Assembly: GCA_002369495.1 (NCBI GenBank)
Contig: DFFD01000168.1
Span: 1-13,350, forward strand
Origin: Lachnospiraceae bacterium UBA3785
GTDB lineage: Bacteria; Bacillota; Clostridia; Lachnospirales; Lachnospiraceae
DNA length: 13,350 bases
Reading direction: 5' to 3'
Both the position numbers and the translations under genes were made by a program. This document shows positions 13,197 through 13,350 of this stretch, in pieces (position 1 is the stretch's first letter; each line of letters starts with the position of its first letter). Under the pieces are notes generated by a model. That model did not search any database. It saw only the letters and a program-made list of their open reading frames with translations, and had not been told where the DNA came from.

Positions 13197-13350
13197 TTAT
13201 ATGATTCCGGCGAGCGCGCAGCCGAGCGTCCCGATTGCCGCGAATACGGCAAATGAAACCCTCGCCCCGCGCTCCGCCTCCGCAAAATAAGCCTTCGGCC
13301 TTCCTCCGCGGCCCAGCTCCTCCAGGTAGGACAGGAGGGCTTTAAACCGC
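13197..13350 (-). CDS. 3' end of an unidentified membrane protein gene
   Basis: The right edge cuts this gene. The visible 50 residues read RFKALLSYLEELGRGGRPKA, then YFAEAERGARVSFAVFAAIG and TLGCALAGII, with the stop at 13197-13199. The last 20 residues form a probable membrane helix, so the C-terminus is in or at the membrane. The TadZ-like gene begins 13 bases after its stop, with the RBS right behind the stop codon, so the two are almost certainly one operon. I do not recognise the family from this fragment; a Tad/Flp pilus locus component is possible. Confidence 0.7.
   Translation of the reverse strand, partial: RFKALLSYLEELGRGGRPKAYFAEAERGARVSFAVFAAIGTLGCALAGII

Noticed and set aside
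13184..13285. Upstream start for the TadZ-like gene, adding 34 residues
   Set aside because: It would overlap the preceding gene out of frame and lacks a ribosome binding site, whereas the start at 13183 has AAGGAGG at ideal spacing. The extra residues are basic and low in complexity.

Overview
The window looks like a piece of chromosome from a GC-rich anaerobic member of the Clostridia, most likely Lachnospiraceae or a near relative. This is inferred from a complete clostridial-type Rnf operon (order C, D/G, E, A, B), a TadZ-like ATPase of the kind found in that family, a Firmicutes-style L,D-transpeptidase with a long proline/glutamate-rich tail, strong GGAGG ribosome binding sites and a textbook sigma-A promoter. 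No rRNA, tRNA, CRISPR array, prophage or transposase is present. Most of the sequence is tightly packed coding DNA.

Layout, left to right. The plus-strand block (1-4187) holds the 3' end of a polyphosphate kinase 2 gene and its terminator, a membrane-anchored YkuD L,D-transpeptidase, and a Tat-exported FMN/FAD reductase. It ends in an unusual composite repeat (4194-4380): three 38-bp direct repeats, a bidirectional terminator hairpin, and an opposing arm that turns the end into one large palindrome. Everything right of that is on the minus strand. A two-gene operon encodes a DUF3237 protein and a PPC/DUF296-domain protein (5302 down to 4399), with its own TATAAT box. The Rnf operon follows (10561 down to 5519) and ends at a clear terminator. 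Upstream of it is a tat operon (11918 down to 10611) of three overlapping genes: a TatB-like protein, a 59-residue TatA and TatC. It is driven by a perfect TTGACA-17-TATAAT promoter with a roughly 150-nt structured leader. Finally come a TadZ/MinD-like ATPase with its own terminator and the 3' end of a small membrane protein gene that runs off the right edge.

How the genes may work together. Rnf oxidises reduced ferredoxin with NAD+ and pumps ions. RnfD, RnfG and the exported reductase all carry the S-G-A-(T/S) type motif for covalently bound FMN on or beyond the outer face of the membrane. The tat genes supply the export route that the twin-arginine reductase needs. I therefore suggest, as inference only, that the locus supports reduction of an external organic electron acceptor. 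No terminator or clear promoter lies between tatC and rnfC, so tat and rnf could share one transcript.

Points most worth a second look: the in-frame RnfD-RnfG fusion, the cysteine-rich tail on RnfE, the composite repeat/terminator, the short tatA gene that length filters miss, the tat leader, and a reductase active site that differs from that of fumarate reductase.
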